A stretch of 64,000 bases of DNA from Chrysaora quinquecirrha (Eukaryota > Cnidaria > Scyphozoa > Semaeostomeae > Pelagiidae). The stretch spans positions 6,686,034 to 6,750,033 of the forward strand of contig JACTAT010000006.1 in NCBI GenBank assembly GCA_014526335.1. Direction: 5' to 3'. The notes under the pieces were generated by a model. That model searched no databases, was not told where the DNA came from, and was given only the letters and a program-made list of their open reading frames with translations. Position numbers and translations under genes: made by a program. Shown here one piece after another: positions 51,501 through 62,094 of the stretch (the stretch's first letter is position 1; each line of letters starts with the position of its first letter).

Positions 51501-52760
51501 TTTTTCTTCTCTGAGCAAACAGCGGTATGGTTGCTGTTGTTGCTGTTTGCCAAGAGTAAAACTCATGTAATTAATCTACATTGAGAGCATCATTGTTTAT
51601 TGGACGTCCTATAAAATTAGCCATTCTTTATTTTTTTGTAAATGAAATGTTTCTTTACTTCAGACTGCTTGTGAAAAAACAGTATCAGCTACTCACTTGG
51701 TTTTAAGGAGGACATTAGCTGCTATCAAAGGTTTGTTGATTAATTTTATCAAATTTTTATGCTTAAATTTTCAATTATTTTTGGAATTTATAGATATGAT
51801 TTGCAAGCAGTGTTCGGAAATCCGTGCCAGCCTGCGAGCTCTTGTCGTGTAGAAGGTTCCTGAAAAGTACAGATAGTAAAGAAGGAAAATGCTTTGCTGC
51901 AAACTAGAGAAAAAATACTTAACTATCCTTAATCGTAAAACAGATAAAGAGAAAATGTTTCCGTCGAATTTTCTTTAAAAGTAATGTAAGGCCCGTTCGC
52001 ACTGCATTTCAGCTGTTTCAAGACAACGTTTGTCAAGAAAATTTCGATCCCCCAGTTTATTCCGACTCCCGCCAATTAAATTCCGAACAAAGTTACCTAC
52101 CTATTCCGATCCCGGCAATAGGGCACCTAAAGCCGGTTTTCAACTTGGCTGATTTTTCCACGCGCAGAGCATGCGACTGGGCGTCAAAACAATGCGAACG
52201 TCGTTTTTCTAGTAAAATTTGCGACTTGCTATACAACTCACTTACACTGACTTTGGGTCACATCTAATCGAATTTAATTTAATTGTTTTTGCTTTTTCGC
52301 TTCAGTAATTTGAGTGTTCAGCAATTCAATTCATTAGCGATAAATTCGACTCGTGTAGTGGGTGTACAATCGTGGACAAAATATGTTGAGACAAATTAAG
52401 CAGTCATATTGATTTAGCCTGCCCTCCTTCCCCATGCAATGTTGATAATGTTTTATTGAATGTCATAAAACACCGCTGCCCGCATGATGGATCGGTTATC
52501 TCTAATCTGATTGCAACAAAAAGTTCAACATTGAACTGGGGAGGAGGGCTTGGTGGGGCAATAAGGAATCTGAGCGTACTTTTTAAGAATTGTCTCAACA
52601 ATTTTGTCCATGATTGTAGTCTACTGTGTTCTTTTTCTTAGACCAAACAGATCCAGGAGTCAATCCTACTGCTTTTCAACGAGAATTACGATTGATCGAA
52701 AGTCTGGAAGATATCCGTTGTCCTTCTACTTTATTCACAGCCGAAGAAATAACACATTAG
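39530..52760 (+). CDS. PDXK: Pyridoxal kinase (PDXK), first exon not located
   Basis: A ribokinase-superfamily enzyme that phosphorylates vitamin B6 vitamers to the 5'-phosphate in the cytosol. Ten exons join in phase: 39530-39584, 39976-40080, 43267-43350, 43496-43530, 43987-44072, 45124-45169, 47693-47795, 49069-49190, 51664-51730 and 52642-52760. They give 273 residues to TAG. Signatures are [63 protein letters not shown], and [15 protein letters not shown] with the catalytic Asp of GTGD. Compared with vertebrate PDXK (about 312 aa), only the first 30 or so residues are missing. That is the SIQSH...GYVGN...FPLQ part, which in vertebrates ends exactly where exon 39530 begins. I could not find it upstream. 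Introns carry at least five transposon insertions. Confidence 0.95.
41128..41453. mobile_element. MITE with 3-bp target duplication in PDXK intron
   Basis: Terminal inverted repeats begin GGGCCTGTTTATATGG, and the last part, GGGCTGGAAGGTGGGATGAT, mirrors the left ATCATCCCACCTTCCAGCCC. TAG flanks both ends (41125-41127 and 41454-41456). Internal GGAAGGTGGGATGA motifs recur. It is compatible with PIF/Harbinger-type elements, whose usual target is a 3-bp TWA site. Confidence 0.85.
42970..43152 (-). pseudogene. LINE C-terminal remnant, antisense in PDXK intron
   Basis: The minus-strand frame reads [17 protein letters not shown] and later [16 protein letters not shown]. This is the typical tail after the reverse transcriptase of non-LTR retrotransposons (G-R-P-K..W.D....W, then DR..W). 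The frame ends in TGA at 42970 and has an in-frame stop just upstream of 43152. It is a short dead fragment. Confidence 0.7.
44367..45021. mobile_element. Inverted-repeat element with GGATCC-rich arms in PDXK intron
   Basis: Left end AGGCCCCGTTAACACGAG and right end CTCGTGTAAACAGGGCCTTA are inverted matches. GATCGGATCCAAA and its inverse recur inside in several places. The target duplication is unclear. It is likely a MITE of the same broad type as the GGGCCTGTTTA elements. Confidence 0.6.
45719..46136. mobile_element. TA-flanked MITE, CACAC ends
   Basis: It starts CACACTTTTTATAAGAATA and ends TATTCTTTTTAAAAATATTG then TG, bordered by TA at 45717-45718 and 46137-46138. It belongs to a family also seen at 52998, 53145, 53731, 58735 and 61292. 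TA duplication fits Tc1/mariner-type mobilisation. It lies in a PDXK intron. Confidence 0.7.
46404..47236 (+). mobile_element. HINE-like element, copy 3 (PDXK intron)
   Basis: The left palindrome TGTTCGAAGAATTTCGAACA occurs twice in tandem (from 46405 and 46431). The shared core follows (CAACGCTTGAACAATGG, TGCGCAATTTGCAGTTGG), then ATC and ACC repeats. The right end is GTTCTTCGAACATGCCCATA plus the hairpin ending CCCCTATG, and TTT lies outside both ends. It is shorter than copies 1 and 2, mainly in the microsatellite. Confidence 0.65.
48669..49010. mobile_element. Truncated TA-MITE (CACGC type), PDXK intron
   Basis: The right end CCTTATAAAAAAATGCGTGTA and the interior (CAAAAACTTAAGGAATTTC, GGAATTTTCAGTACTGA) match the complete copy at 53145-53508. 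No left terminal repeat is seen. Confidence 0.65.
49313..49688. mobile_element. Foldback MITE, PDXK intron
   Basis: The ends ACTACCCAAGTTTGACGTCA and TGACGTCATTACTTGGGTAC are inverted. The centre is also palindromic (ATACATTTCAATA...AAATCACTGTATTTT against AAAATACAGTGATTT...TATTGAAATGTAT). Outside lie imperfect direct repeats with the shared core CTTAACAGCTA (left about 49288-49307, right about 49700-49719). Confidence 0.8.
49751..50084. mobile_element. MITE with GGCCCC ends, PDXK intron
   Basis: Left GGCCCCGATTACACTATGCC and right GGCATAGTGTAACTGGGGCC are inverted. TTT flanks both sides (49748-49750 and 50085-50087), consistent with a 3-bp target duplication. No coding capacity. Confidence 0.85.
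50260..51110. repeat. Long degenerate AACT/GACT tetranucleotide tract
   Basis: Some 850 bp of (AACT)n drift through TAACTAAC, TGACTGAC, TAGCTAAC and AAACTAAC. It lies in a PDXK intron. The open frames are meaningless. The same motif begins the HINE-like elements in short form. Confidence 0.95.
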
Positions 52761-52997
52761 GCCAATTTTAGATTCTTTGATAAATGTAAGTCATCTTTTT
52801 CGTATTCAATTATTTTATTACTTTGCCCGACCATGTAAAATTGGTATTGACGAGACGAGTGAAACAAAAATATAGAACTAAGATTAAGTTTTCAAGACTT
52901 TAGAAATTACTCTTAGTAAAAAGAACTGCCTTATTTGACTCTGGCACAAAGTGAATCCTGGAATTTGTAACTCAATATATTTTTTAACTCATGAATA

Positions 52998-53711
52998 CAC
53001 TCTTTTTTATAAGAACGCATTGAATAAGAACATCGATTTGGTTTAAAAAAAATAACAACAGCGTAAGAACATGTCCAACTGAGAAATAAGAAACAAAAAC
53101 ATTTGTTTTTAGAAATTTCATCTCATGTTAACAAAACAGAACTACACGCATTTTTTTGATAAGGAAGTGCTTTATAAGGAAGGTAGTACTCGGATAGGCA
53201 AAAACTTAGGATTTCCAGTACTAGATCGGAGACTATTAAGGAGTCTTATGAAGTCTCATGCAGCTGATCATTTACATGTATGAAACGAGCAAACAACACT
53301 CTTATTGTCAATGGTTTAATTAGTATTCATTTCTATTCGTCTTCTGGCATATTCGTGTTCTTACATTCCCTGTCACTAGGTTTTTTTGAAGAAACAAGTA
53401 TAGAAGTTAAGGAATCGCTAAGGAATTTTCAGTACTCAAATTTGGCTGTCAGTTAAGGAATTTTCAGTACTGAGCCTGAGCCGAACTTCCTTATTAAAAA
53501 AATGCGTGTATCCAATTACTAAATAAAAGAATATAGAAGTTATGCCAAACTGTTATTAATTGTTCGTGGAATCAATTTATTGGGTATATAAGTTGTAGAA
53601 AAATCAATGTTGAAATAAATACACCAGTAAGAACACTTAAGCCTCAAATTATTCAAAAAATAAGAACATCGAGCCTTGGCAAAAATGATCTGCTTCTTAG
53701 AAAAAAGAGTG
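52998..53711. mobile_element. TA-flanked MITE, CACTC ends, carrying another MITE
   Basis: Ends CACTCTTTTTTATAAGAACG and GCTTCTTAGAAAAAAGAGTG are inverted, with TA on both sides (52996-52997 and 53712-53713). The two inner parts share AATAAGAACATCGA in the same orientation. A complete CACGC-type MITE (53145-53508) sits inside. Confidence 0.75.
53145..53508. mobile_element. TA-flanked MITE, CACGC ends, nested
   Basis: Ends CACGCATTTTTTTGATAAGG and CCTTATTAAAAAAATGCGTG are inverted, with TA at 53143-53144 and 53509-53510. It is inserted in the CACTC-type MITE. It matches the truncated copy ending at 49010. Confidence 0.8.
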
Positions 53712-53777
53712 TATCAAGGAAAGTGATATACACTCATTTTTATAGCAAAACAAACCTGTTATAGGAAATTACAGAAG

Positions 53778-54876
53778 ATCAGAGATGAATTTCAAAAAAA
53801 CGACGATAAATTTCAATTTATAATACATGTCTCGGCTGAATCATCAGTCATCTTCAGTTACAATATTGTTATTCCAGTCACGTCAGGGTTTAAATCTTAA
53901 GCTTAATTATCTTAATCCTACTGGGGTCTTACAATACAAAATATAATACAATGATGAAAACGTGTTCAATATAAAATCAGAGCCGTCCCGACAAAATTTT
54001 TCAAGGGGGGGTGTGACCGTCTCGATTTGCCGACTAGAGTCCAACTGAAAACACCTTTTTAGACGTCATCAAATGGGCTTAGGAGGGTACTTACATTTTG
54101 ATGGGCACGATTAAAACGGGCATTGTGGTAGAACATGCGACAAAGGCGCACGCCGTTAGGGGTCCGGGGCATGCTCCCGGAAAATTTTGAAAAAACCTGA
54201 AGCTAGAATCGCTCTAACGGCCTTTTCGGAACTCTTAAAATGCAATTTTCTTTAAACTCTATCGTGGAATTCATACGGAATTCTTATGGTCTTTGAGTGA
54301 TATAAAACTTCAAAATTGTAATCAAAAGCCGAACCATCTTAGAACGTCTGAATTCTAAACGCATCCGAAAAATTGACAAATATTATTGCCTGCTATAGAG
54401 TCTAATTGATACTGCATTACAGTGCATGCAATGAATAGGTCCATAAATTTGTTGCCCTGGTGCATCGTGGTCGGTGAAACGTCGAAAATGGAAAAAATAT
54501 GGCATATTCTGGAAAATTTTGATTGTATAACTTTGATCTGTAGCATGGAAATCAATTATTGTAAACTTCGTTTGGTCAGCCCTCCCTTGTCAAGCAAAGA
54601 TGCTCCATGCTTTTGAACTAGTTCTGTTTTATTTCCCATTGTTTTCCATAGCCTTTACTCTGTATAAATGATTCATCATTCATGGATGCATAAAAGATTG
54701 ATTTCACCGACTGAAACTACCGATTTGCCGACTGGTCCTTTTTTCAGGGGGGGTGTCTCACCCCCAACACCCCCAATGTAGGGACGGCCCTGTATAAAAT
54801 ATTATGTATTATAAATTGAAATCTATCGTCGTTTTTTTTTTAATTCATCTCTGATATTCTGTTGCTGAGAAACTTT
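53778..54876. mobile_element. Inverted-repeat element with 14-bp direct repeats (Penelope-like?)
   Basis: The direct repeat GGAAATTACAGAAG flanks it at 53764-53777 and 54877-54890. Inside, about 53778-53828 and 54801-54857 are inverted copies (CAGAGATGAATTTC, CGACGATAAATTTCAATTTA). A long target duplication of this kind is retroelement-like, and Penelope-like elements commonly have inverted terminal segments. No reverse transcriptase or GIY-YIG frame is present, so the class is a guess. Confidence 0.5.
53978..54792. mobile_element. hAT-like non-autonomous element, exact 8-bp target duplication
   Basis: The ends CAGAGCCGTCCCGAC and GTAGGGACGGCCCTG are inverted and fit the CAGGGCCG-type ends of hAT elements. 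TATAAAAT lies exactly on both sides (53970-53977 and 54793-54800). The 815-bp interior has no transposase. It interrupts the inverted-repeat element around it. Confidence 0.9.
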
Positions 54877-55544
54877 GGAAATTACAGAAGCCCTTTCAAA
54901 TTTTTGATCAACAGCAGAAACATTATAGGGCATAATTTTTTTTGCCTGACACTCACATTGCTCATACTTTTAACGTCAGAAATACCTGAACAAATGACTA
55001 AGGCGGAATTGATTGATACCCAGATACGGATCGCAATGCACCAGTCAGAAAATGAAGTCGATTTAGTATTGTGTTTTGAACCCTAAACACCTTGGGGGGT
55101 ACAGCGGGAAGACAAACAGAATTAATTGACGAGTCCAAGTGAGAAAATGAACTCTTTCTGTCTACGCAGAACCGGCCTTTTAGTTTTGATTTAGACAGAT
55201 TGCGAAGCACTTAAATGAAACAGAGATCTTGCTCTGCCAAGTAGTCCGGAAACCCTTTTCAAGAAAACAAGAAACTTTTCTTGAATTTACAAGAAGGTCA
55301 TATATCCGTTTGGTGACCTCATTATAACTGTCTTTTATAGTTTTAAAATATTTGTAAACAACTGCTATTTCTTTTTATGGTTATCTTCATTTTCTTGATT
55401 TTTACTTTAAAGGGCGCTCCTCGATGATTTTCGGAAATCAAAAACTGTTTAATGCGGAAGAAACTGCTACTTCAGTAATTTGTCCAAACTCTAAATACTC
55501 CGACATAGGCTATGGACGGACGTTTCTTATAAAAATGAGTGTAC

Positions 55545-56650
55545 CCTAGAGCATCAGCAAAGCTGTATGTACAATCGATTTTGTAAGATTTTAACTTTTC
55601 GTCGAAAGTCTTTTTTTCTATCTCGTTCCTATTTCTGTTATGTACAAGATTTTCGGCAGATTAACACTTGGATAAAAGAACAAACTACAATATATGGTTT
55701 CATGGTAATTGCTGTCGAAGGGTGTATCACCTCTAAAAATGTTGTAAGCGATTTATGTCATTTATAGCACTTTTGCTTCAATCGTTGTCTAGCATAGTCC
55801 TATTCAGAAGAATCAAGACTTGTGTACATACGCAGCAACTAAAACAAGATATTTTTAGGAGATTTCTAGGATTGATTTGCCTACGCAGGCTAAGGATTTA
55901 TAAGATTCAAAAGATTTTTAGGATTTATGAAGATTTACTTACCGTGAAGGTGTATGAGATTTATAAAGTGATACACCCCTCGATAACTGTGCTTCCTTCA
56001 GACGACGCCCCCTTCCCATTACTGTTAAACTAGCTACCAGATCATATGGCAATGGAAATGTAAAGCTGTTCAAATCATTATAAAAGTTCTACGTGCTGCA
56101 GCAGTCATCGAAATCAATATGAAGAGAGCCGTTCTTTCTGTCACCAATGTCTAAAGATGATTCTAAGCTAAAAGCCACGAGCGAATTGAACACGCAAGTG
56201 TGGCTATATTCAACAATTATGATAGAAAGAACATAAACTATGTACAAGGCTAACGGCTCTCCAGTGAGATCCGGAATTACCGTGTAGTAGCGATCTATTA
56301 CGACACACAACGATAACCGAGGAATAAACTAAAAGTTACAGAATATATTGGAATAGTACGTATGCGGAAATAAGAATTAAAACTAACCAATCATATACAA
56401 GAATAACAGGAAAGGTGTTCCTTAAGATTTACGTAAAGACGAACCTACGTTACAAAACAACTATAGTCATCAACCATAAGTAAATACTGAATGATACGAA
56501 AGAGAGGCTATTACGTTTTGAGGAAGTACAAGTTAAGCAGTGAAAAGGCAAAGAATTAAAGATGCTTCCAGAAGAAAAATCCATTGTAGAATGAATGAAA
56601 AAGGTGGTATCGTGACATCAACAACATAGTGATAAAGAGAAGATGTTTTC
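55545..56650. other. No recognised gene
   Basis: Only short frames without similarity are present. A small inverted repeat (TCGAAGGGTGTATCAC at 55715-55730, inverse at 55968-55983) may mark a 270-bp MITE. Confidence 0.4.
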
Positions 56651-56655
56651 CAGAG

Positions 56656-57003
56656 TCAGGAAGAAGTTACGGTCACACGGTCATTGACCGGAGGAAGGTC
56701 AGTTAGAACAAAGGAAAATCTTTTGCCACACCCAAAGCACGCCTGTTTTTCATTGTTTAGTGAAGAAGATATGCAGATAGTTGTATTTTTGTCGGGAGGA
56801 AGGTTGAACACTTTTCTGGAGTCTGATGTTTTCCTTTTTGGATCGAGTCCAATAAAGTTAAACAAAGATCTGTGAGAGTAAAAAATCACAGTGTCGTCCG
56901 GGTACATGAGGGCATGGGCCTTGGAGAGAACATCTGGCAAGTCATTAAAATATATTAAAAATAGTAAATGTCTCAGTATTGATCCTTTACGTGCTCCGAT
57001 CAA
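56656..57003 (-). pseudogene. LINE reverse transcriptase fragment
   Basis: The frame starts with KGSILRHLLFLIYFNDLPDV and continues to ALMYPDDTVIFYSH. These are the RT fingers/palm block (consensus PQGSILGPLLFLIYINDLP) and the catalytic (F/Y)xDD block. Here the first residue of the usual ADD is Pro (YPDD), and the GP of ILGPLL is RH. The similarity fades after about 55 residues. No endonuclease or full RT is nearby. This is a dead 5'- and 3'-truncated fragment. Confidence 0.85.
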
Positions 57004-57009
57004 GTATCA

Positions 57010-58730
57010 CGCGAGTAACCCCCAGCACCTTTCACGGTAAATGCCCTTCTGAAATCGTCAACTTTAAACGCTCATAATTCAATCCAATTCATTTATATTC
57101 GGCAACAAGATTACAATTTTTTGTTTACCAATAATGCAATGCGACAAATTACACCACTTATTGCATGCAAGACGTTGTTGCCTAGGACACTGAGTAGAAC
57201 CGAAAATGGTTTTCGAGCCCAATGCCCTCACATTTAACTGTTACATATCTGAAATGATTTATTGTAATAGCAGTAACAATAGCAATGAACAATTAATAAT
57301 GATAAAATTTTACTATAAAAGAAATAGAGAATAAGAAAAAGCAAAGAAAGAAGGAAAAAAGGTAAATAAAAACAATAATAAAAGCACTAGGACTGAAACA
57401 AATAGAATCTAGATTACGTTTTGGATGTTTTGTACGATTGTTGCATCAAAAACTCGATATCTTAAAAATTTTGAAAAATTCGATCCATGCGGTCTTTCCC
57501 CAGAAAAGTGTATTTTTGTGTACCGCAGATACGCACTACTCTGGTGGGTTATTTTTCTCGATGAGTTATAATTTCTAAGCGGTAAAATTTTATCTGACAT
57601 TAGAAAAACATTTCCCTATAAAATGCCAGAAAAAAATGATTACAAAAAAAATTTAGAAACACAGGGAAGGCAATTACAATTAGGCACCTAAGAGTAATCA
57701 CCTAAGAGCCGCTTTTCCAACGTTCTCAATTAAATTTGGTCCTTGAATTTTCATTCTTGTAGAATTATTATTTGCTGTGCCGAGAATCTTAATCCCCATT
57801 ACTTAAGCTAGTATTAATCGCTTTTTCTTATTCCGAAACGTTTTACTTTCTGTACTTTGAATGGAAAAGTAATCAAGTGACTTAACTCAAAAATCTGCAA
57901 GCGCCAAGGCGAAAACATGGAACGTTTGCGGTTAACGGAAAGACAATAGAAATTCCCAATTTTGTAGTGTATTTTATTCTCATTCAAAATGGGAAGAAAT
58001 CTTCTTACTTTCTTCATATTGTACACATTTAAAATTTGCGAGAAACACTGGAAACCTCTCAGGACATAGAAGAATTTTTTTTCAAATCCAGGTTTTGACT
58101 AGGATCTTCGCAGTTGCCGGTTTTCAGATGAACATACGTCGAGGGGCATTTCACGGCTCGAAAAAGCGTACGATATTCCAATTGAAACAAAAGGATTCTT
58201 TCTAGATTCCTACGAAAACAATAGAGATTCAAGATTAGGGTGTTGTACGAGATTCCAAGCAGTGAATTGCCCCTCGGTGTACGCAGTGAGGATTAATTTT
58301 GCAAACATGATGGTCTTTTACGTTAGCGCTTAGCGTTCTTCTCGGAGCGTCCCCCTCTAATGAGCGATGAGAATAGACAACCAGAAGAAGCAACAACGAA
58401 ACATACAATATGCGACTACTGTTGTACTACATGTTCTACCCAGAGTCCAGTCCGTAAACGTGCCACATTTTATACATAGCAAATCTTTAGGATTTAACAT
58501 CGTGGATTATTCTCTGCATTTTGCCGCTGGAGAGATCCAAGAGAGGTCATTTATTAATGTCATTCTGTTGTTTTTTAATCAATTTCGGTGTTTCTCTTGC
58601 TGGAATGTCCACTTATAGCGAAAACAGGAGAGACGCAACAAGGAATTCCTTCATATTCAAAGTAAGATTGTTATTTTTATTTCAAACATTTTCCCAACTC
58701 TTGCATCTATCGAAACGGTATATACACACT
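57010..58730. other. No recognised gene
   Basis: AT-rich sequence. An imperfect inverted repeat with CGAGGGGCA near 58139 and TGCCCCTCG near 58268 could bound a 150-bp MITE. Nothing else is supported. Confidence 0.4.
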
Positions 58731-58734
58731 TTTT

Positions 58735-59081
58735 TTTATCAGAATACCTTATTTTTGCCGAGCCTCGATTATTCTTAAGCTTATTCGATTTTGAGCCTGA
58801 AAATATTCTTAAATTATTCTTAATCATCAATGTTGTAAATTGGCCTGAAGATCAAGAGAAATAAGTCAAATCTTTTACATTTGTTATTTTATATTCAAAA
58901 CTGCATTTCAAAACAAATACAGTAGCTTGACAATCACACTTATTGTACAGTGTAAAAAACGCAGAGAAATAAAAATGACCCTCGTCAAGCTTGAGCCTCA
59001 GATTATTCTTAAGTAATTCTTAAATTTCAGCAATTTTGAGCCTGAATATTCTTATAGACTGTATTCTTATAAAAAAGTGTG
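58735..59081. mobile_element. TA-flanked MITE, CACAC ends
   Basis: Ends CACACTTTTTTTTATCAGAA and TTCTTATAAAAAAGTGTG are inverted and bordered by TA (58733-58734 and 59082-59083). The interior (GAGCCT, ATTCTTAA motifs, CAATTTTGAGCCTGA) resembles the copy at 45719. Confidence 0.8.
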
Positions 59082-59089
59082 TACACATG

Positions 59090-60008
59090 CTTCAGAGTTC
59101 GGGCACTCTTCCAAAGTACATTTACCATTTTTTTATTAGAAACTTTGCTCCCGAAAGTAGGGCTTCCTGCATCAGAGCGTCTTTGTCATAAGGAGAAAAA
59201 TTTTGTTGCAGATTTTCTTGCAGGCACCTTTAATTTGCCTAAAGACTACCTAAAACCTTCAAAAAGCTCAGGAGCTCAAAATTAGGGGCGTATATTACGG
59301 GAGTGCGTGGACCGTGGAAGGGTCAAAGGGGTCAAAGGGTGCTACACCCCTCTCTACCTATTTCAAAATATGGCTGTTAAAACATGAGTTGGGTCCATAA
59401 AGCAAGAACTTATCAAGTAAATCGAGGTTCCAGTGTAGAATTATGCAGTTTTGATCATAGTTTTGATTCGATCGTTGTGATAATCAATGATTCACCAATA
59501 AATCACCTTATTTTATCTTTATCTTGATGGTCAATGGCACGATAGATTCACTCCATGACTCTATGGGTAGCACACACTCAGTGATACCATTGCACACACT
59601 GGCGAAAGAACGCACATGCAAAGAGAGTATCATATTACACTTTTTTTTAGATAAAATAAGCAACTGGACTTTTGTCCAGCCCCCAAAGTTGCTTAAGATT
59701 TTAGACATTTCAGCCCTCAAAGTTGCTTAAAAATTTTTTCGACCTAACAGCCACCCCTGAGTTCGCGGGTCAAAATCGTCAACTGTCAACTGTTAGGTCT
59801 AAAACACGACTTTGGGAGACAGTGAGTGGAAAAACGTCAGCTAACCAACTTCAACATGCAAAAGATAAGAACAAACAATTTCCTAACAACAAGACAATGT
59901 ATAAGCTTGGTTGCTTGATATCTTAGTTGCTTACAGCAATTCAATTGAGCCCTTAAGTTGCTTAATGTTAAGGTCAGTTCAGCCCTAGTTGCTTATTGAG
60001 CGGTTGCT
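59090..60008. other. No recognised gene
   Basis: Short open frames are present. The motif AGTTGCTTA recurs four to five times between 59685 and 60010 as a loose repeat. Confidence 0.4.
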
Positions 60009-60273
60009 TATCTCTCTTATATTAAAATGGGTTTTGAATTAGCGAGAATTTTGTACCAGTAACTTTGAGCTCCCTGCAAGTCGTTTTCGCACGCCGTTTT
60101 CGCACGATAAGGCCGCCTGTGGGGCAGGGGAGCCAGCGCACCTTCTTTTTCCCCTCTCTGCTGCCTTTTCTGGGGTAATTGGGGCTAACCCTCCTTTGAA
60201 GTGCGTCATTGGTGCCTGTTTTAACCATTGTCCGATTGTTTTCTGTAGGAGGATTATCACTTAATCCCAACAA

Positions 60274-60353
60274 GGCACTGTAGCATGGTCGGTAAGGCGG
60301 CGTGTCTCGTGAGCTGAGGCGCATAGTTGGGAGTTCGACTCCCCTCAGGGGCA
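60274..60353 (+). other. tRNA-like Pol III sequence A, copy 1
   Basis: It has an A-box-like TAGCATGGTCGG and a B-box GAGTTCGACTC with the standard spacing, and a T-arm-like GGGAG-TTCGACT. The putative acceptor GGCACTG against CAGGGGC pairs at only five of seven positions, and the anticodon stem does not fold cleanly. It is therefore better called a tRNA-derived element or pseudogene than a functional tRNA. Confidence 0.5.
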
Positions 60354-60554
60354 AATCTTTTCCTTTTGAATTTTTTTCTTTCTCTTATTTCCGTGTTGGA
60401 AATGTTTTCCCAAGGCCGAGGAGACGTCTGGCAACTAAAATTTGCCTTTGGTGTAATTTTTAAATTCGTTAAACAAATTTTTTTCTACGTGTTTTGTTGT
60501 TCCCTACCATGAATATTAAGGACCACTAGGAGATTATCATTGGCTATGCGCAAC

Positions 60555-60626
60555 GGCTGTGTAGCCGAGTGGTTAAATGCTCGCCTGCTACCCAGAATGG
60601 CTGGAGTTCAAATCCCCCCAAGGGCA
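60555..60626 (+). other. tRNA-like Pol III sequence B, copy 1
   Basis: The A box TAGCCGAGTGG is perfect, and the B-box-like GAGTTCAAATC lies at tRNA spacing. A 3' AAGGGCA resembles an acceptor strand, but stem pairing is poor. It is about 200 bp after sequence A, in the same orientation. Confidence 0.5.
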
Positions 60627-60920
60627 CATTTTTGGTGTTTTTCTTTTCGTGATTTAAGTAGTTTACATTTCTTTTGAATGTCTTAAAGTCACTTCGATTA
60701 AACTAGAAGGCTTTTTGGGATGACATAAATCTTTAGATCTTTTTTTCTCATATTTTTGCAACTATAAATTTATTTTTTATTTGGTTTTCATTATAATTAT
60801 AATTTCATCTTCGATTTTAATTTAAAGTTTTATTGCAGCTGAAGAATTTAGAATAATATAAAAATTTATTTTAAATTAAAGATTAATTTCACTTTTACTA
60901 ATATTAACATTAAGACCAAT

Positions 60921-61819
60921 ACTCTTAGGTACCAAATAAACAGGGGTGGGAAATTTTTCCAAACATTTAATAAACAGGGGTTTTATAAGGTCTGGGGGTG
61001 GGGAAAAATTAATAAACGTAGTTTACTCCTTTCACAAGTGAAATTATTTCTTCGAAAATTAATAAATGGGCGGGTTGGCAATCTTAACATGATGTTCAAC
61101 CAAGATTTCTGTTTAAAAAGCTGAAGATTAAGAATAATATTAAAATTTATTTTAAATTTGAAGATTAATTTCACTTTTACTAAATACTCCTAGGTGCCAA
61201 ATAAACGGGGGAGGGATTTTTTTGGAAAATTTAATAAATGGGGAGTCCTAATAAGTTCCCGTGGTGGGGGAAGTTTAACAAACATAGTTTACACGCTTTT
61301 TTTTTATAAGGAACCACTTTATAAAGAACCTACATGTAGAAGGCCCGAAAATTTAAAGAACTTATACTACTAAAGAGAAAATCATTAAGGAACTTTTGAA
61401 TGTTGAATACTTTTATCACTGCAAATAATCAAGAATTAGAAAGCCGGTTCCATTCATTTGCAGTCGAAAATCACATAAATTGTACGTTAAGCATGTATCC
61501 AATGTTTCTTTGAGTAGTATCGAGCTTTACTCACATGCAAATGTCTCTCTTTTATTGTTAAGACCACTGTATGTGCACTTAAAATTAAGGAACTATTAAG
61601 GAACTTTTGGAACTACAATTGCCTCAAAAGAGGCCCAAAAATAAGGAACTTTAAGAACTAGGCCTTGAGGTAGGTTCCTTATAAAAAAAAGCGTGTAATC
61701 CTTTCACAATAAACTAATAAATTAATAAACAAGGGGTCCTAATAAGGTCCTAATAAGGTGGGGGAAAAAACTCAAAATTAATAAACAGGGAGGGGGGCAT
61801 TTATTTTGCATCTAAGAGT
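60921..61819. mobile_element. AATAAACGGGG element with inverted ends, carrying a MITE
   Basis: ACTCTTAGGTACCAAATAAA on the left and TTTATTTTGCATCTAAGAGT on the right are inverted ends. The interior has repeated TTAATAAAC and GGGG motifs. A related end, ACTCCTAGGTGCCAAATAAA, occurs internally at 61187. The TA-MITE 61292-61695 is inserted inside. A relative sits in RSPH3 intron 1. Confidence 0.65.
61292..61695. mobile_element. TA-flanked MITE, CACGC ends
   Basis: Ends CACGCTTTTTTTTTATAAGG and CCTTATAAAAAAAAGCGTG are inverted with TA outside (61290-61291 and 61696-61697). The interior AAGGAAC motifs match the other CACGC-type copies in style. Its left part also appears in the second duplicated block, near 63760. 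Confidence 0.85.
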
Positions 61820-62094
61820 ATGAAGATGAATTAAGATGATGATACAGTTTGAGATTGACATTATTGCATGCAGCGATTAAGAGCAACATTAACATCAATT
61901 TTAAGTTTCAATGTTATTTCTGATTTACATCAAGATTAACATAAAGGTTCAGTCAGATTAAGACTGGTTTGAAAATGAGCTTCAGTTTACAAATTAAAAA
62001 TAACATTAAGTTTAACTTAAAAAAATGAATGACTGATACTTAGACCAACACTAACACAGACTAAGACTAATATTCAGGTGGAGTTCAAGATTAA

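Larger units (their letters stand above)
53731..55541. mobile_element. TA-flanked element with CACTCA ends, host of nested insertions
   Basis: Left end CACTCATTTTTATAGCAAAA and right end TTTCTTATAAAAATGAGTG are inverted and bordered by TA (53729-53730 and 55542-55543). Most of its 1.8 kb is accounted for by an inverted-repeat element (53778-54876) that itself contains an hAT-like element. Confidence 0.7.
60011..61531. repeat. Duplicated block, copy 1
   Basis: It matches 62491-64000 in direct orientation at an offset of about 2.48 kb. The differences are mostly single-base indels in homopolymers. The block contains two tRNA-like sequences, AATAAACGGGG repeat motifs and a TA-MITE start. The left breakpoint is sharp at TCTCTCTTATATTAAAATGG. 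The right breakpoint cannot be seen because copy 2 reaches the end of the window. Confidence 0.95.

Noticed and set aside
60022..60354. Minus-strand 110-aa ORF, repeated near 62497-62835
   Set aside because: It overlaps the tRNA-like sequence in antisense and has no domain. It is a chance frame conserved only by the recent duplication.
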